Source of the DNA: Tetrapyrgos nigripes
Taxonomy: Eukaryota; Basidiomycota; Agaricomycetes; Agaricales; Campanellaceae
Reading direction: 5' to 3'
Assembly (NCBI GenBank): GCA_013368315.1
Contig: JAACJM010000021.1
Span: 434,001 to 498,000 of the forward strand
DNA: 64,000 nt
The notes under the pieces were generated by a model. The model saw nothing but the letters and a program-made list of their open reading frames with translations, made no database searches and had not been told where the DNA came from. Of the stretch, positions 1 to 10,700 are shown piece after piece. The position numbers and the translations under genes were made by a program. Every line of letters begins with the position of its first letter. Position 1 is the first letter of the stretch.

Positions 1-187
1 CTTGCAGAAATCGTAGATGCCAACAATATGGGAAGATGAATAGCCGGTCCTAGAACAATCCCCTTCTCCAAGATTGTCATTGAGATCCGTCTCCTGGTCA
101 CCTCAGGGTCTACCCACAGCCCTCCAGAAAGAAAGCCAAGGTTGGAGTGTAACGCTGTGGGACATAAAGGTCCAGGTCACCATTGTG

Positions 188-625
188 CTAAGTCGAACTC
201 TCCAATGCCCTGAGCGCCATGTCTTTACTAGGGGGGAACGAGTAAACTTGAGGTAAAGATACAGATGAAGAGACAGAAGTATCAATGGTTGCATTCTGAA
301 TACCAGAGATAGAAGCGTTCTGAATAAGACCAGGGAGTTCTGGTAGGCTTGCCCTCAGACAGGTGTCGAAAATGTCCTTGCCCAGGACCACTGAAGTGTT
401 ATAGGGGCAGTAATTTGTGAGTGTAAGGTCAATTGCCGTTGTCAAAGGTATCAAGTCAGACAGAATGGTAACAGGCAGCGAGCGGACAATGCCTGATTTG
501 AACTCAGGGAAAGGCAAACCGCATTGTTTGGCATAGGAGACAGAGAGCAATGAACTCATTAGACATTGGTCACAAGCATATGAAAGAACAGAGACACCTT
601 CAATGAGAACGATGAGAAGAACCAT
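188..625 (-). CDS. Possible hypothetical protein ORF, N-terminus uncertain
   Basis: An open frame of 145 codons. I do not recognise the family with confidence. The N-terminus is hydrophobic (MVLLIVLIEGVSVLS) and could be a signal peptide or the read-through of an intron. The middle holds a beta-rich stretch with Cys and 'NTSVVLGKDIFDTC', which loosely resembles the 'xLGxDWxxxC' pattern seen in retropepsin-like or transposon-associated proteins of mushrooms. The C-terminal third is Ser/Asn-rich. There are no conserved catalytic residues that I can name. It lies at the window edge among degenerate sequence, so it may be the last exon of a longer gene or a transposon fragment. Confidence 0.3.
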   Translation of the reverse strand: MVLLIVLIEGVSVLSYACDQCLMSSLLSVSYAKQCGLPFPEFKSGIVRSLPVTILSDLIPLTTAIDLTLTNYCPYNTSVVLGKDIFDTCLRASLPELPGLIQNASISGIQNATIDTSVSSSVSLPQVYSFPPSKDMALRALESST

Positions 626-919
626 GACGAAAAGAGGAAAGAGAGAAAGATGTTGGGTGGTGGTTGGGCCGAACAGATCTTGAGGTAGACAAAGAAGACG
701 TGAGTGGGAAAGCAGGGGTCAGCGAACGCGTGCAGATACCCACCCACACTGACTAAGGTAAAAGAAGAGGGGTGTTTGGACAGGACAGCAATTGCCGGCC
801 CAGGTACACAAGGAATGCAAACTCCAGATCACAAACAGCAAGAGCTGCGGTGCGGATTGACTGGACACTCCCAATCACTGATCACCCATGGAAACGTAAA
901 TTTGATTGCTTCGTAAAAA

Positions 920-949
920 CCCACTACTTACGTAGTGGGAATTTTTTTT
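920..949. repeat. Perfect 8-bp stem hairpin followed by a T-run
   Basis: CCCACTAC and GTAGTGGG face each other across a 4-nt loop (920-939), followed by eight T (942-949). It looks like a terminator but lies in gene-poor eukaryotic sequence, so it is recorded only as a structure. Confidence 0.4.
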
Positions 950-1189
950 ACTGACTAATTTGGAGCTGGCAAGCATGCTGGCAGGTGTCAATCTGGTGCG
1001 CTGTGAAGTTAAACACATAAATATATGCTCACCAGATGTTTTATGACAGTTATGCGGTATCTCTGAGCACAAGCTGGTAAGGTTCCGACTGTCCGGCAAA
1101 GCACGAGACTTTAGGTCATGTGCACATACTATATTTGGCAGGTAAACTCATGTGAACTTACCTTATATAGATGGTAAGGTAGGTAGGTT

Positions 1190-1258
1190 CCTCGACCGAG
1201 GCACTAAATTTTTTTCCAACCCCCGGTCATTAATTTTTTTTTTTGGACCCCCTTGGGT
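1190..1258. repeat. Remnant terminus of the CAAGGGGG hAT-like repeat family
   Basis: A stretch with A/T runs and 'AACCCCCGGTC', ending in GGACCCCCTTG. It has the same order of blocks as the ends of the element at 56809-57199. I found no partner left end within about 400 bp and no target duplication, so this is probably one surviving end. Confidence 0.45.
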
Positions 1259-4200
1259 ACTCACTCCAGAATAAACTGACCACACTAACCACCATGAATC
1301 ACAGGGCTGCTCACCATCCATGAAGGTAACAGCGTCTTTATTTCCTGCTGGCATTTGACTCGGCCATCTGCTAATCTTTCCCTGTATCTTTTCATCTTTT
1401 CCCCTTCTACCTTGCTTTCCTTACGTCTTACCTGCTGGTCCTCAATGACTGCCAATGACCTTCCTATCGCTGTTTCCTTGTAATCATAACTTTCAGGAAT
1501 TCTTGGTCTTGTCTGTCAACAGCGGTTTTTGACTTCACATCTTGTTGTGACAGTTACAAGGCCGAATGAAATGAGGCTGAGTTTCTTACACTCTCTTTCC
1601 ACGTGTGGCTATGTGTAAGTGTTCCCTATTTTACCTGTCCGTTTCATTCCGCATAATCTTCCATGTGATTTTCATTTTGTTTGTTGTTGCTTTTCTTCTG
1701 CTTCCTCCCACTTTCTGTCAGACCCAACATTATCACTTTCTTCCTTCATACCCTTGCCATTGGACCCAACCCTATGGCCCGTCTTTTTTCAATGATATCC
1801 TCCCCTCTGCTCCCATCTATCTATCTATCTATCTATCTATTTGGTATCTGAGCTGTGATTCAAAGTCCAACTCAATGTGCTTCTCTCCATACCACCAACA
1901 CCACGTCTGTTCTAGTCTTCCTGGCTGTTGATATAAGCTCATCCCAGCTGCTGCAAGATCAGGCTGACCTTTACTTTCACAGAGACTAACATGATAATAC
2001 TGTGATTCTGGGCCTGTTTCTATTTCGACTGATGTACTTCCAACCCCTACGACTTCCGTAAACAATGACAATCTGTGATAGCATGTCAGTCATCTCATCA
2101 TACACATTCTGCTTCATATCCATCCCTAATGTGAGTGGTTGTCTCCAGCCCTGTTTCTATATCTCGCACCACTGGTTCCTCTCAACTGAGTCAACTTATG
2201 ACAGGTTCCAGGCAAAAATAAGGCATTTGATGTCGAGGAACCGTTGAAAAGCATGGCAACTGCTGTGTCTTGTTCTGGACCTTCTCTATATTTAGAAACT
2301 TTCCCATTTCGCTCCTGACGACCTCATCTTTGACGACTGATACCCTCTGGAGTACTCCCTCTTGAGGAAGGTTCGCACTGTTGTCAGTACCAACAACCTA
2401 TGACTTCTGGTACAAATGCTTTCATCCATTACCCAGCTCAAACTCACTCGCACCAAGTTACCCCTTGCACTATGACCAATCCCAATTCCAATCCTCAAGC
2501 TCAGGCTCAAAGGGCAGCAGGCATCCTTGTCCATATAATTACAGGTGGGGGCTTGTTGTTGCACGGAATATTATGATGTTGAGGATTTGTGTCAACGTAT
2601 GGTTGAAGGAGGAGGTGGACTGGAAGAACGAGGGGCGTTTGGCAGAAAAGATAAGCCTAAAATGGGTGAGTAGTTTGTCATTGTAGTCCGTTGAGTTTGC
2701 TTTCACCTCTTCCTTCCTCTTCTTTCTTCCTCCGAGTCCTGGTCTTCTTTTGTATTCTTTGGTGTATGTTCTAATACCTTTTGCCTGTCTCTTTTGGTTC
2801 ATTTCCCTCTTTTTTGTTTTCCTTCTTTTTTCCATTGTTTTTGGAAAATTGGAGACCAATGCTAACTATTTCTGCTTCACCTCTTCCTATGTCAACATCA
2901 ACAGCCTTACCCAAACTCACTGATTTGCATCAAAGACATTATATCAGTATCGTTGCCGGAGCCATAGCCATGTTGTCGTATTCATTGGGCTCAGCTTATA
3001 CTCAAACCGTTCCCCTCCTCAATATGCTGCATACTTCACACTCCTGTCTATGATGGTCATTGGACTATCCATTCGGATCTTTCAACCAACACAGAAGAGA
3101 AAGAAAGGCCAGAGCAGAAGGGGGGGGAAGGGCAAAGGACTGACTGGTCAACTGTGTCGTTCAGACATTTGGACAATTGGATCCCTTTCGCTAAGATATG
3201 AGGTCTTTCCTCACTATCTCGTTTCTCCCAATTTCCCATGTCCAGACCCTCTTTACCCTCTGCATCAATACCAACAGTGACAATGACAAACAGCTGCATC
3301 AACATTGGTGTTTACAAAGACCTTTCTCTGTCCATAGGTCATGACCAGAAGCAGTTGAGGATGCTTAGGTTGACCACTGATTCACTCCTCTGCACATCAT
3401 CACTACCTTCAAGTTCTCGGGAGGGAGACTGGTTTGGTTGGAGGTTTACAGACTTCAAGCTGGAGGGCTTGGGCAGATGACTGGTTGGGGTGATGGGGAT
3501 GGGTATAGGTTTGAGTATCGGTATGCATATGCATATGTGCTTTAGAATGAGAGGCAAAGGGAGGGGATATTGGGGTTAAATGTGAGTTGCACATTTCTAT
3601 TTTCCCCAATGGTGTCTGTTGACCATTTCATTACAGCAACTGCATCTAAGCATTCTACTTGCTCTCCACCCTCACTTTTATCCATCTCTCCTCCCAACTT
3701 TCCTTCTTCTCCCTGCTCTTCCCTCAGCCTGTCATCATCTTAAATGGTCTCTCAAATTACTCAGATGGCTTCACAATGGTATGGCTTTTTCATGTAGGGT
3801 AGGGAGTCCTGCAGACACCGACTTCACTGGTGTACTAGTCGCCTAAATCACTGAGATTAGTCCTTATGTAGGCATCAACACTGTGGAAGCCAAGTGGGAG
3901 GAGAGAGGATGAGATGATGCTAGAGAGAGACGAGGAAGGTGGCAGAGCGCAAGTACTACAGCAGAGCCAAAAGGTCTAGACCTGCTTTTAACCAACCAAG
4001 TGACAACGTAGTATATACTGCTTTCTGCGATAATTATCTGAGAGGAATGGTAGTTAAAGATAGCAACTTTGTGGAATAATCCTGAGTCAGAAGTGGTCAA
4101 AAGACCTTCTCAAGATGAGTAAAAGAGTGGGAAGTATTTCTCCAAATCCAATTCAAATTCTTGACAATAAGCTGGTTTCTTTGCCAAATGTCTGAAGCTA

Positions 4201-4750
4201 TAGGCTTTCGGGAATAACAAGTACATTGCACAGCACATCATGCCAGCCACGCGGTTGAAGAATCAGGTGAGGCTTAATGCAATCCCCAACTTTCTCGACA
4301 TGATCAAGACTCAGAAAGGGGAATACTTAAGAGTTAGAGTAAAAGAGTTAATACCACGATATGCCTTATCCCCCCCTTATACTTTTTTATCCATCAAAAT
4401 TTCTGAAAGGTTCCATCCCAACAGGTCAAGGACACCTTCCATCACAGGAGACGGACGGTGAAGCATGTGCCGAATCCTGATGGGAATGTGCTGGTTGAAG
4501 AATCAGGTGATGCTTACACAAGACTTGTCACGAGAATTTCATGAGAACTACTAAATTTGGCTTATCTTACTAGATTAGATTTACTACATTACATGAAAAC
4601 GCAATGAAAACAGGTACTGTACACTTATTTCAAAACAGGTGGATGGAATGGACAGAATGGTCTGTCAAAACGGGTCAACCAGTCAATGAATACGGGTTGA
4701 AAACGGATGTATTTCAATGAGAACGGGTGTGAATAAATGTGCAATCGGCC
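1259..4750. other. Gene-poor stretch, degenerate coding-like patches only
   Basis: I see no gene I can support. Around 2380-2690 and 2780-3060 short open frames run between pyrimidine-rich, intron-like stretches; they share no recognisable motif. A 23-bp near-identical direct repeat (GGTTGAAGAATCAGGTGA followed by G/T and GCTTA) occurs at about 4253 and again at about 4493, each time looking like an exon end plus GTGA donor. Between the two copies is a His/Arg-rich potential exon. These may be remains of a mobile element. Confidence 0.4.
1815..1840. repeat. (ATCT)n microsatellite
   Basis: About 6.5 uninterrupted copies of the tetranucleotide ATCT. Confidence 0.9.
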
Positions 4751-4756
4751 CCTTAC

Positions 4757-5432
4757 CCGTGACCCGTGACCCGTGGTGGATATATAAGTATGGACATATA
4801 TGTCGTCATATCATATGATATATGCATGACCAGAGATCTTAGATCGATCAATAGAAAAGGCGCGCCGCCGGCATTTGGGGTTGCGCACAAAAGGGCCCGC
4901 CATTCGCTCCCCTCCCCTCCCTCACAGGCTCGGGGGGTCCCCCGAACCGGGGAGTCTCAGGCGGGCACACTAAAGCCTCGTTGTGCGCGAGTTAGATGTT
5001 CTCAACCCTAACCTTTAACCGGTGCAGCTGCGCTGCAGGGCCTCCGGCCCCCTAACTCTAACCCCGCCTCTTTGAGGTTTTGGCGGCTTTGCCGCGGGCC
5101 TACGGCCCAGAAACCCGAACCCTAACCGAACCCTAACCAAAACCCTAACCAAACGAACCCTAACACTAAGGCGAGGCGAGGTGTAATAAAAAAGTACAAG
5201 TACAGGATCGAGCCCACATTCTTTGCTCCAGCTTGACACGCTTAGCCAGTAGGCTACCAACACTTACTTTGTGTAGTAAATGACAGGCATATAACGGTAT
5301 ATTGTGCGTTTTGGGAGAAGATCGGGTCTGATCGGTTCTTTTTGGCTCCAGACCGGTCACGCGGATATCACGGTATATGACGACATATGTGTCCGGACTT
5401 ATATATCCCCGTGGTGACCCGCCATACCCGTG
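4757..5432. mobile_element. Inverted-repeat unit enclosing telomere-like repeats and GC hairpins
   Basis: Left arm 4774-4831 and right arm 5352-5415 are imperfect inverted repeats of about 60 bp. Both contain GGATATATAAGT, ATATGTCGTCATAT and TGATAT..GC.TGACC in the same order. Outside the arms are short ACCCGT-type repeats on both sides. The interior (about 4860-5170) is GC-rich, with several perfect hairpins (GGGCCTCCGGCCC, GGGCCTACGGCCC, GGCGGCTTTGCCGC) and then a run of CCCTAA/CCCTAACC units, the usual eukaryotic telomere motif. No transposase ORF and no clear target duplication were found. It could be a foldback/MITE-like element or a captured subtelomeric fragment. Confidence 0.6.
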
Positions 5433-5918
5433 CTTTTCACTACTTCAAATTGAAGAAAAATTTTTACTTGGTACTTAACTAGGGGCGTCTGAACACCGTC
5501 CCGACATCACCCTTCTAAGATCCTGCCTCATCGGAGCATCCTATTATAGCGCAGCAGCGCTCTTCTTAGCTTTTATCATCTCGACTCTCTGATCGTCTCA
5601 TCTTACGATTTCGATGGCTTTGGATTGACGATCCTACACCCTTTACTTCCCGTTGGAATAGGCAGCACAACCATCATCAAGAATTGTTGGTTCATCTACT
5701 GATGAACAGGATCTTTGTCTCAGGTGACTCGTAGTTCTTGATAAAAGCCTGCTGGATTTACTATCTGCTCAGAACATCCCTTCAAGCCCCCGTCCTGACA
5801 AGCTTCAATGCCTATCCCGGGGCCTGTTTATGCCAGTATCGCTGTCCCATCAATGGTACATCATCCTCCTCTTGTACTTGCATTGCATTATTAACAAGTT
5901 TTTCTGACTAGGTGACCA

Positions 5919-7292
5919 ATGTGCTTTTCGGTAGGCAGCTCTCAAGAATTTCCACCTGCTACAACAGTACAACTCATATTACTTACAGGTGGATATGCAA
6001 TTTTGTTTGCAATCTGCATGTACATCATACGTTGCAAACGCGGGACTGTCAAAAGAGCCCATCAAGTTGCTATCGTGTCTTTGTTTGCTTTTGCAACATT
6101 GGCAATCATTTTCGGTGGTATAGAGGATGCTATGCTTATCGGCTTCTTCAGTGACATAGTAGATCCCGCCTTGATCGTCTCTGAAGACTTGTACAGCCGG
6201 TTTAGTCTGTGGCCAATATCACAGTGAGTACTCAGCTAAGTATTTTCACCATCACGACTCAAAGACTGCTCAAAGGACTATTGCGTTTGGAATCTATACA
6301 CTGGCAAAGTAAATCTTGTCTCTCTGGAACTTTTGCCATCGAATTCGTAGCTAATCTACGCACCTCAGTGCTTTAGCAGATTTTATTTTGGTAGATTATC
6401 CAAGATCGACAATGACTTACCACTGTCTAATTTGCATGTGCAATAGATCTACAGGTGCTATAAAATATGGGGATTCAAAAAAAGGGTAATTGCATTTCCG
6501 GTATTGATCTCTGTGGTGAACAATGGCAAGTAGTAACACTGCATGAGACCATGTAGTACTGATCATCTTTCCCCAGGTCTCGCATTAGTTAGAACAATAA
6601 TTCTCGCAATAAACACCAGACCCTTTATCTTGGAACATTTGATTGCGATCTCCCCTGGCCTGGACGTACTTGAACTAACTCTTCGCAATTCGTTCTTAGC
6701 CGTAAACCTGCTCACTAATTTATTGATCCCTTTCATGATTGGTATGACCTCCACAACCTCGATGATGTTCTTCAAGTTAGCGCTGACGTCTTACAAAATA
6801 TTGTTATAAGCGGGCAGAATCTGGTGGATCGGGCGCCAGGCTTCCAAGTTCATCGGAACACAGAAGCACTCTCTTACTAGACGGAGTGTCGCAATATGGT
6901 ATTTACAACTCATCTATTATCAGATGATAGCGCTGAGTGTTTGAACTTCTAGTCTCGAGTCTGGAATGATGTACCCACTGGTCCTGATACCTACTCTGGG
7001 GATATATTTTTCGTCCTTCAGGTTTTTCGAGGGTGATATGATTCCCATGCTCACTCAAATTGTCGTACGTCTATTTTACATGGTCTCCTTATGTATCTGA
7101 CACGTTCACTGGCTTGTGTAGGGCATTGCACCGACATTCATCATCGTCCGAGTCGCCCTCGGTATTAGTATCGAAAACGTTAAAGATACTGTAGCTAGGG
7201 ACAAGGAGATTAATGGCGGACAGAAGACTTGCAGATTGATGACAATCTTTGAAGACAATACCAGTCCTATGGGAGCATCTGAGTCTGTGTAA
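5919..7292 (+). CDS. Seven-TM-type fungal membrane protein, 8 exons
   Basis: The model is 5919-6223, 6276-6308, 6369-6390, 6447-6525, 6577-6741, 6811-6898, 6953-7064, 7122-7292: 975 nt, 324 aa, all phases consistent. Hydrophobic segments are spread over the whole protein, starting with 'TVQLILLTGGYAILFAICMY'. Recurrent features of an expanded, unnamed membrane-protein family of mushroom fungi are visible: 'IYRCYKIWG' in exon 4, 'AGRIWWIGR' in exon 6, 'LESGMMYP' in exon 7 and 'IAPTFIIVRV' in the last exon. Function unknown. Intron 4 (6526-6576) starts with GCAAGT, a GC-AG intron, and exon 3 has only 22 nt. An alternative first exon (5830-5855, intron to 5938) is also in phase, so the exact N-terminus is open. 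Confidence 0.8.
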
Positions 7293-8703
7293 AGGCAGTA
7301 TCTCGGTCTCTGATGCAGGATGCGGAATAAGGAAGTTCACCGTACAATACACTTTCATCGGGTTCAGTTTCCGAGTGGGTCTCCACTCCTATCTCTTCTT
7401 TCCAAGTTCCTTCCTCAGCCCATCAGCAAAACTACAAGTGGACTTTTCGTTACTTTTCATGACTTTCAGGAGAGGACTTTTTCTGGACTTTTTTTCGGAG
7501 TACTTTTTAGGACTTTTTTTGTACTTATCATTTATGTCAGTAGTAAGGACTTTTGGTCGTACTTTTTTTGACTTAGGGATTACAACTGTATGAAATCAGC
7601 TTACCCGGTACAGTCTTCCACTTGCTGCTCTAGCTGCTTTGAGTTACAGTTCGGAATACCGTCAACACAGATATGAACTGTGGTGCAGCACTGAGCGAGT
7701 GGTCAAGTCTGCAAGTCATATTCGCCTGTAAAGAGGAACATGGAGCTGGCCGTAGTAACGGGGTCAGAAAGGGAGTTGGGGAATGACAACGACAACGACG
7801 TGGGATATAAGTAACGACGGTAACAACGTTAACGAACCTCTTATGTAGCAAAAAAATTTCGCCAAAGCAGTTTGAAATTCCGCCAGCCACCTATACAAGG
7901 TGCCAACGATAGAAGCTAAAGAAGGACGTTGCTGCAGGCGAGTCAGGGGCAAACGACCTTGACACCGTGTGAAAAGGATTAGACCGCTACTTCAACTTGG
8001 TACTACCGACGCAAACGGGAGGACTCATCATCTGACATCATCCGACCGACATCGAACTGGCTTCCATTACCAGTCCTAACATAATCCCAAAGCAAATCTT
8101 ATCCAAATCCAAGCAGTACTTCAATCCAACTCAACTCATGCAGTGACACTGATCATACACAGCCTCGTACCGCCAATCCGGATTCCGAGCGCTAACTAAA
8201 TTTCAATATGGGTGACTCTTGTCTGAGTCTCTTTATTAGGCGCCGAAGGCGCAGCTGGGCTATGGGTTTCTTGGTATTTACATACTTCATGACTTGTTGT
8301 TTCTGTCCCTGACTGCGCCTTCAATACAGCGCATGAGTCACTCTAGACATCGCGTATGGTTTCTTCTTCTCTCTTAGTACGTATTACAACTAGTCTTATT
8401 ATACAAAGTACTAGTCTCAGATCGATATCACTATCCCACGTACTGTATGTAACTTGGTATAAATACTACTGGTATTGCTGTAATAACTTCTCGAATACGC
8501 GACTAGTAGTCATACTAGTCCTAGTCACTCGAGTCTGATTCTTTTCTTCAGCAGCAGCAGGATTTGCCATTCCCCTCATCGGAGTTGGAACTTACCTTCC
8601 CTTCCCTGCTTCAATCTTCTTATTCTTCTTCCCTCTTCCTCTCAGAACAACAACAACAACAACCTAGCAAACCATAACCTCGGTACCGGTACCATCATAC
8701 ACA
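7293..8703. other. Intergenic, no gene seen
   Basis: Holds T-rich tracts with repeated GGACTTTT blocks (7440-7575), a GGCGCCGAAGGCGC hairpin near 8240 and A/C-rich sequence just before the next gene. A short frame at 8208 (basic residues then a hydrophobic run) could be an upstream exon of the next gene but cannot be joined with confidence. Confidence 0.5.
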
Positions 8704-10332
8704 ATGAATTGGGCAAACCGAGCAGTTAGTAACATCAGCGCTGCTGTTGCTCAGCGTCTAGTAGACCGATGCGAGTTGAAGTTTAATGAGGCTGTTATCT
8801 CGTTCGTGTTCGAATTAACTTATATTACTTATGTTCTGCAGAATTGATAGGAATTTTCATTCATTATTCATTTTCATTTTCATTTTCGTTTTCTAGGAAC
8901 ATCTCCAACGAAGGCTTCGACCTCTCCCTCCAGGGATCCTTAACCAAAGCCGCTCCTGTCGAAACACGGATTGAGTTTACAGAGCCTGTTAAAGTTGAAT
9001 GGGAGGGAAGTAGTATTGCGATGATTGAGTTGCCTTTTAGTGAGTGTTGTGTTTTTTTTTTGTGTTTTGTGTTTTGTGTTTTTGTGTTTTGTGTTTTTGT
9101 GTTTGTCGGGTCTCAATTCTTATCACTTTTTTTCGATTTTGTTAACGTTGTCATCTACTAGTAATTGCTGCCGGAGGCAAAGGTGTACCCAACTACTGTC
9201 CCGATGCGCGTCTCATCGTTACAGATCAGGACAAGTGCGTACTACATACTTCAAGTTCCGTTCCTCTCCCCCTAAGTTCTAAGTTCCCTCTTCTCTTCTC
9301 TATCCCATGATCGACAGCACACTCACACTTCCCGGCAGATTCACCCAATTCTCCATCTTCATCTTCACCAACCCCTCCTTCTCCTGGACCATCTTCACAG
9401 ATAAACTGCGCCTCACCGTTACGTCCCTAGGAACTGTTTTCGAAAACATCTCGTTGAGAAAGAAGGTTGAGTTTAGAGCGTTTGATGGGCTGCGTAATGA
9501 TCAGATTGGCCTGAGGAGGTTTGAGGGTTTGAATTTGGGGGAGGGGGAGGGGGGTGTGGGTAGTGGGGGTGTGGGTGTGGGTGTGGGTGGTGGTGCAGAG
9601 GGTAGTGGTGCAGAGGGTGGTAGTGGTGGTGGTAGTAGTGGTGGTGGTGGGATTCAGATTGAGATTGATTCGGAAATTCCTAGTCATGCTCGTGAGTAAA
9701 CCCTACCTTGACTTTTTGATCATAAAGTAGAACGAAACGACTCGGACTACGTCTTCGTTTGGGATTTTGTGATTTTAAACTGATTTACCTTTTTGCTTTT
9801 TTTTTTTTTTTTTGCGCAGAGCTTGGGCTTGACCTCGGTATTGTCACGTTTACGGCCAAGTTCAAGGGTGTTACTGTTGGATGTAAGTGTTGATTAACAT
9901 TATACTTCTACTGGGTATCACCTCTGACTATTATTATTTTCAGCTCTAACGACCACTCAAAACCTCATCCTTTCACCCAACTCGGTCACAAAGACTCACC
10001 TGACTGGACGCATCGTTCCACAATCCGGTTCTGATCTTGAGGCACCGGTTATTGAAGAGTTGTTTTCCAAGTATTTGGCTGTGAGTTTTTCGTGTTTCCC
10101 CTCCTCTCTTCCTCCCGGTTACTTATCTACTCAACAGGGCGAAAACCAGACTCTTCAACTTGTGGGAGAATCCGTGCATCCTCCTTCTGGGTCAGGGCTA
10201 GGTTCATCTAGTCCTAGTCCTCATCCTACTCCTAGTTCTTCTGATCCCGCTCCCGCATGGTTAACCACAGCGATCCAATCGTTGACTTGGGAGGTTGTTT
10301 TATCGGGGTCCGGGGCAAAAGCAAAAGTTTGA
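8704..10332 (+). CDS. DUF3712-like protein, 7 exons
   Basis: Exons 8704-8801, 8897-9039, 9162-9234, 9339-9691, 9820-9882, 9944-10080, 10138-10332 give 1062 nt and 353 aa with every phase consistent. The protein reads as two beta-rich LEA/immunoglobulin-like repeats. The first ends in 'RLIVTDQDK FTQFSIFIF' followed by 'ISLRKKVEFRAFDGL'. The second contains 'LGIVTFTAKFKGVTVG', 'LTGRIVPQSG' and 'LFSKYLAGENQTLQLVGESV'. This is the pattern I associate with fungal DUF3712 proteins, some of which are vacuolar or other membrane-anchored proteins. The usual N-terminal membrane anchor is not visible, so an upstream exon may be missing. Exon 4 carries a Gly/Ser/Val-rich low-complexity insert (roughly 9535-9655) that joins the two halves. 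The assignment is from memory of the family pattern. Confidence 0.75.
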
Positions 10333-10533
10333 GGCTCGCTTCTCTTAAGAGTAGTGTTTGCCAGGTTCACGGTTCCGCAATAAATTTGTTTTATGTTTTG
10401 TTTTCTGCTCGTAGTACGTACTCAATGATTGCATTAATTCTATTGTTCAAGGGTCTTCTGAGGCAGGGCATTTCAAAAAAAAGGTCAAATATTTGAACTT
10501 GCTGCAAAAAATATGAGCTTCAATAGGCACTTA

Positions 10534-10605
10534 TGCCTCGTACCCGGATTGAACGAGTGACCTTTCCATTACAAGTGGAACGCGCTACCACTACGCCAAC
10601 GAGGC
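10534..10605 (-). tRNA. tRNA-Thr (anticodon UGU), no intron
   Basis: Read on the minus strand, the acceptor stem GCCTCGT pairs perfectly with ACGAGGC, followed by discriminator A. The D-arm contains GGCGTAGTGGTAGCGC and the T-arm GTTCAATC. The anticodon stem TTCCA/TGGAA closes the loop CTTGTAA, giving anticodon TGT for Thr codon ACA. The length is 72 nt. It lies between the DUF3712-like gene and the DHHC gene. Confidence 0.95.
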
Positions 10606-10700
10606 TACAGTGATTGGAGTGAATGTAGTGAGAATGAGACGGTGATTGGGTAAGCTAAAAGGTACGCGTACGTCATTTCAATTTTCTGCTCCGTTCCCCA

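Noticed and set aside
920..949. Rho-independent terminator
   Set aside because: The context is eukaryotic nuclear DNA; kept only as a hairpin.
5010..5170. Telomere-like CCCTAA run as a chromosome end
   Set aside because: Unique genes lie on both sides and the repeats are short and degenerate, so it is interstitial.
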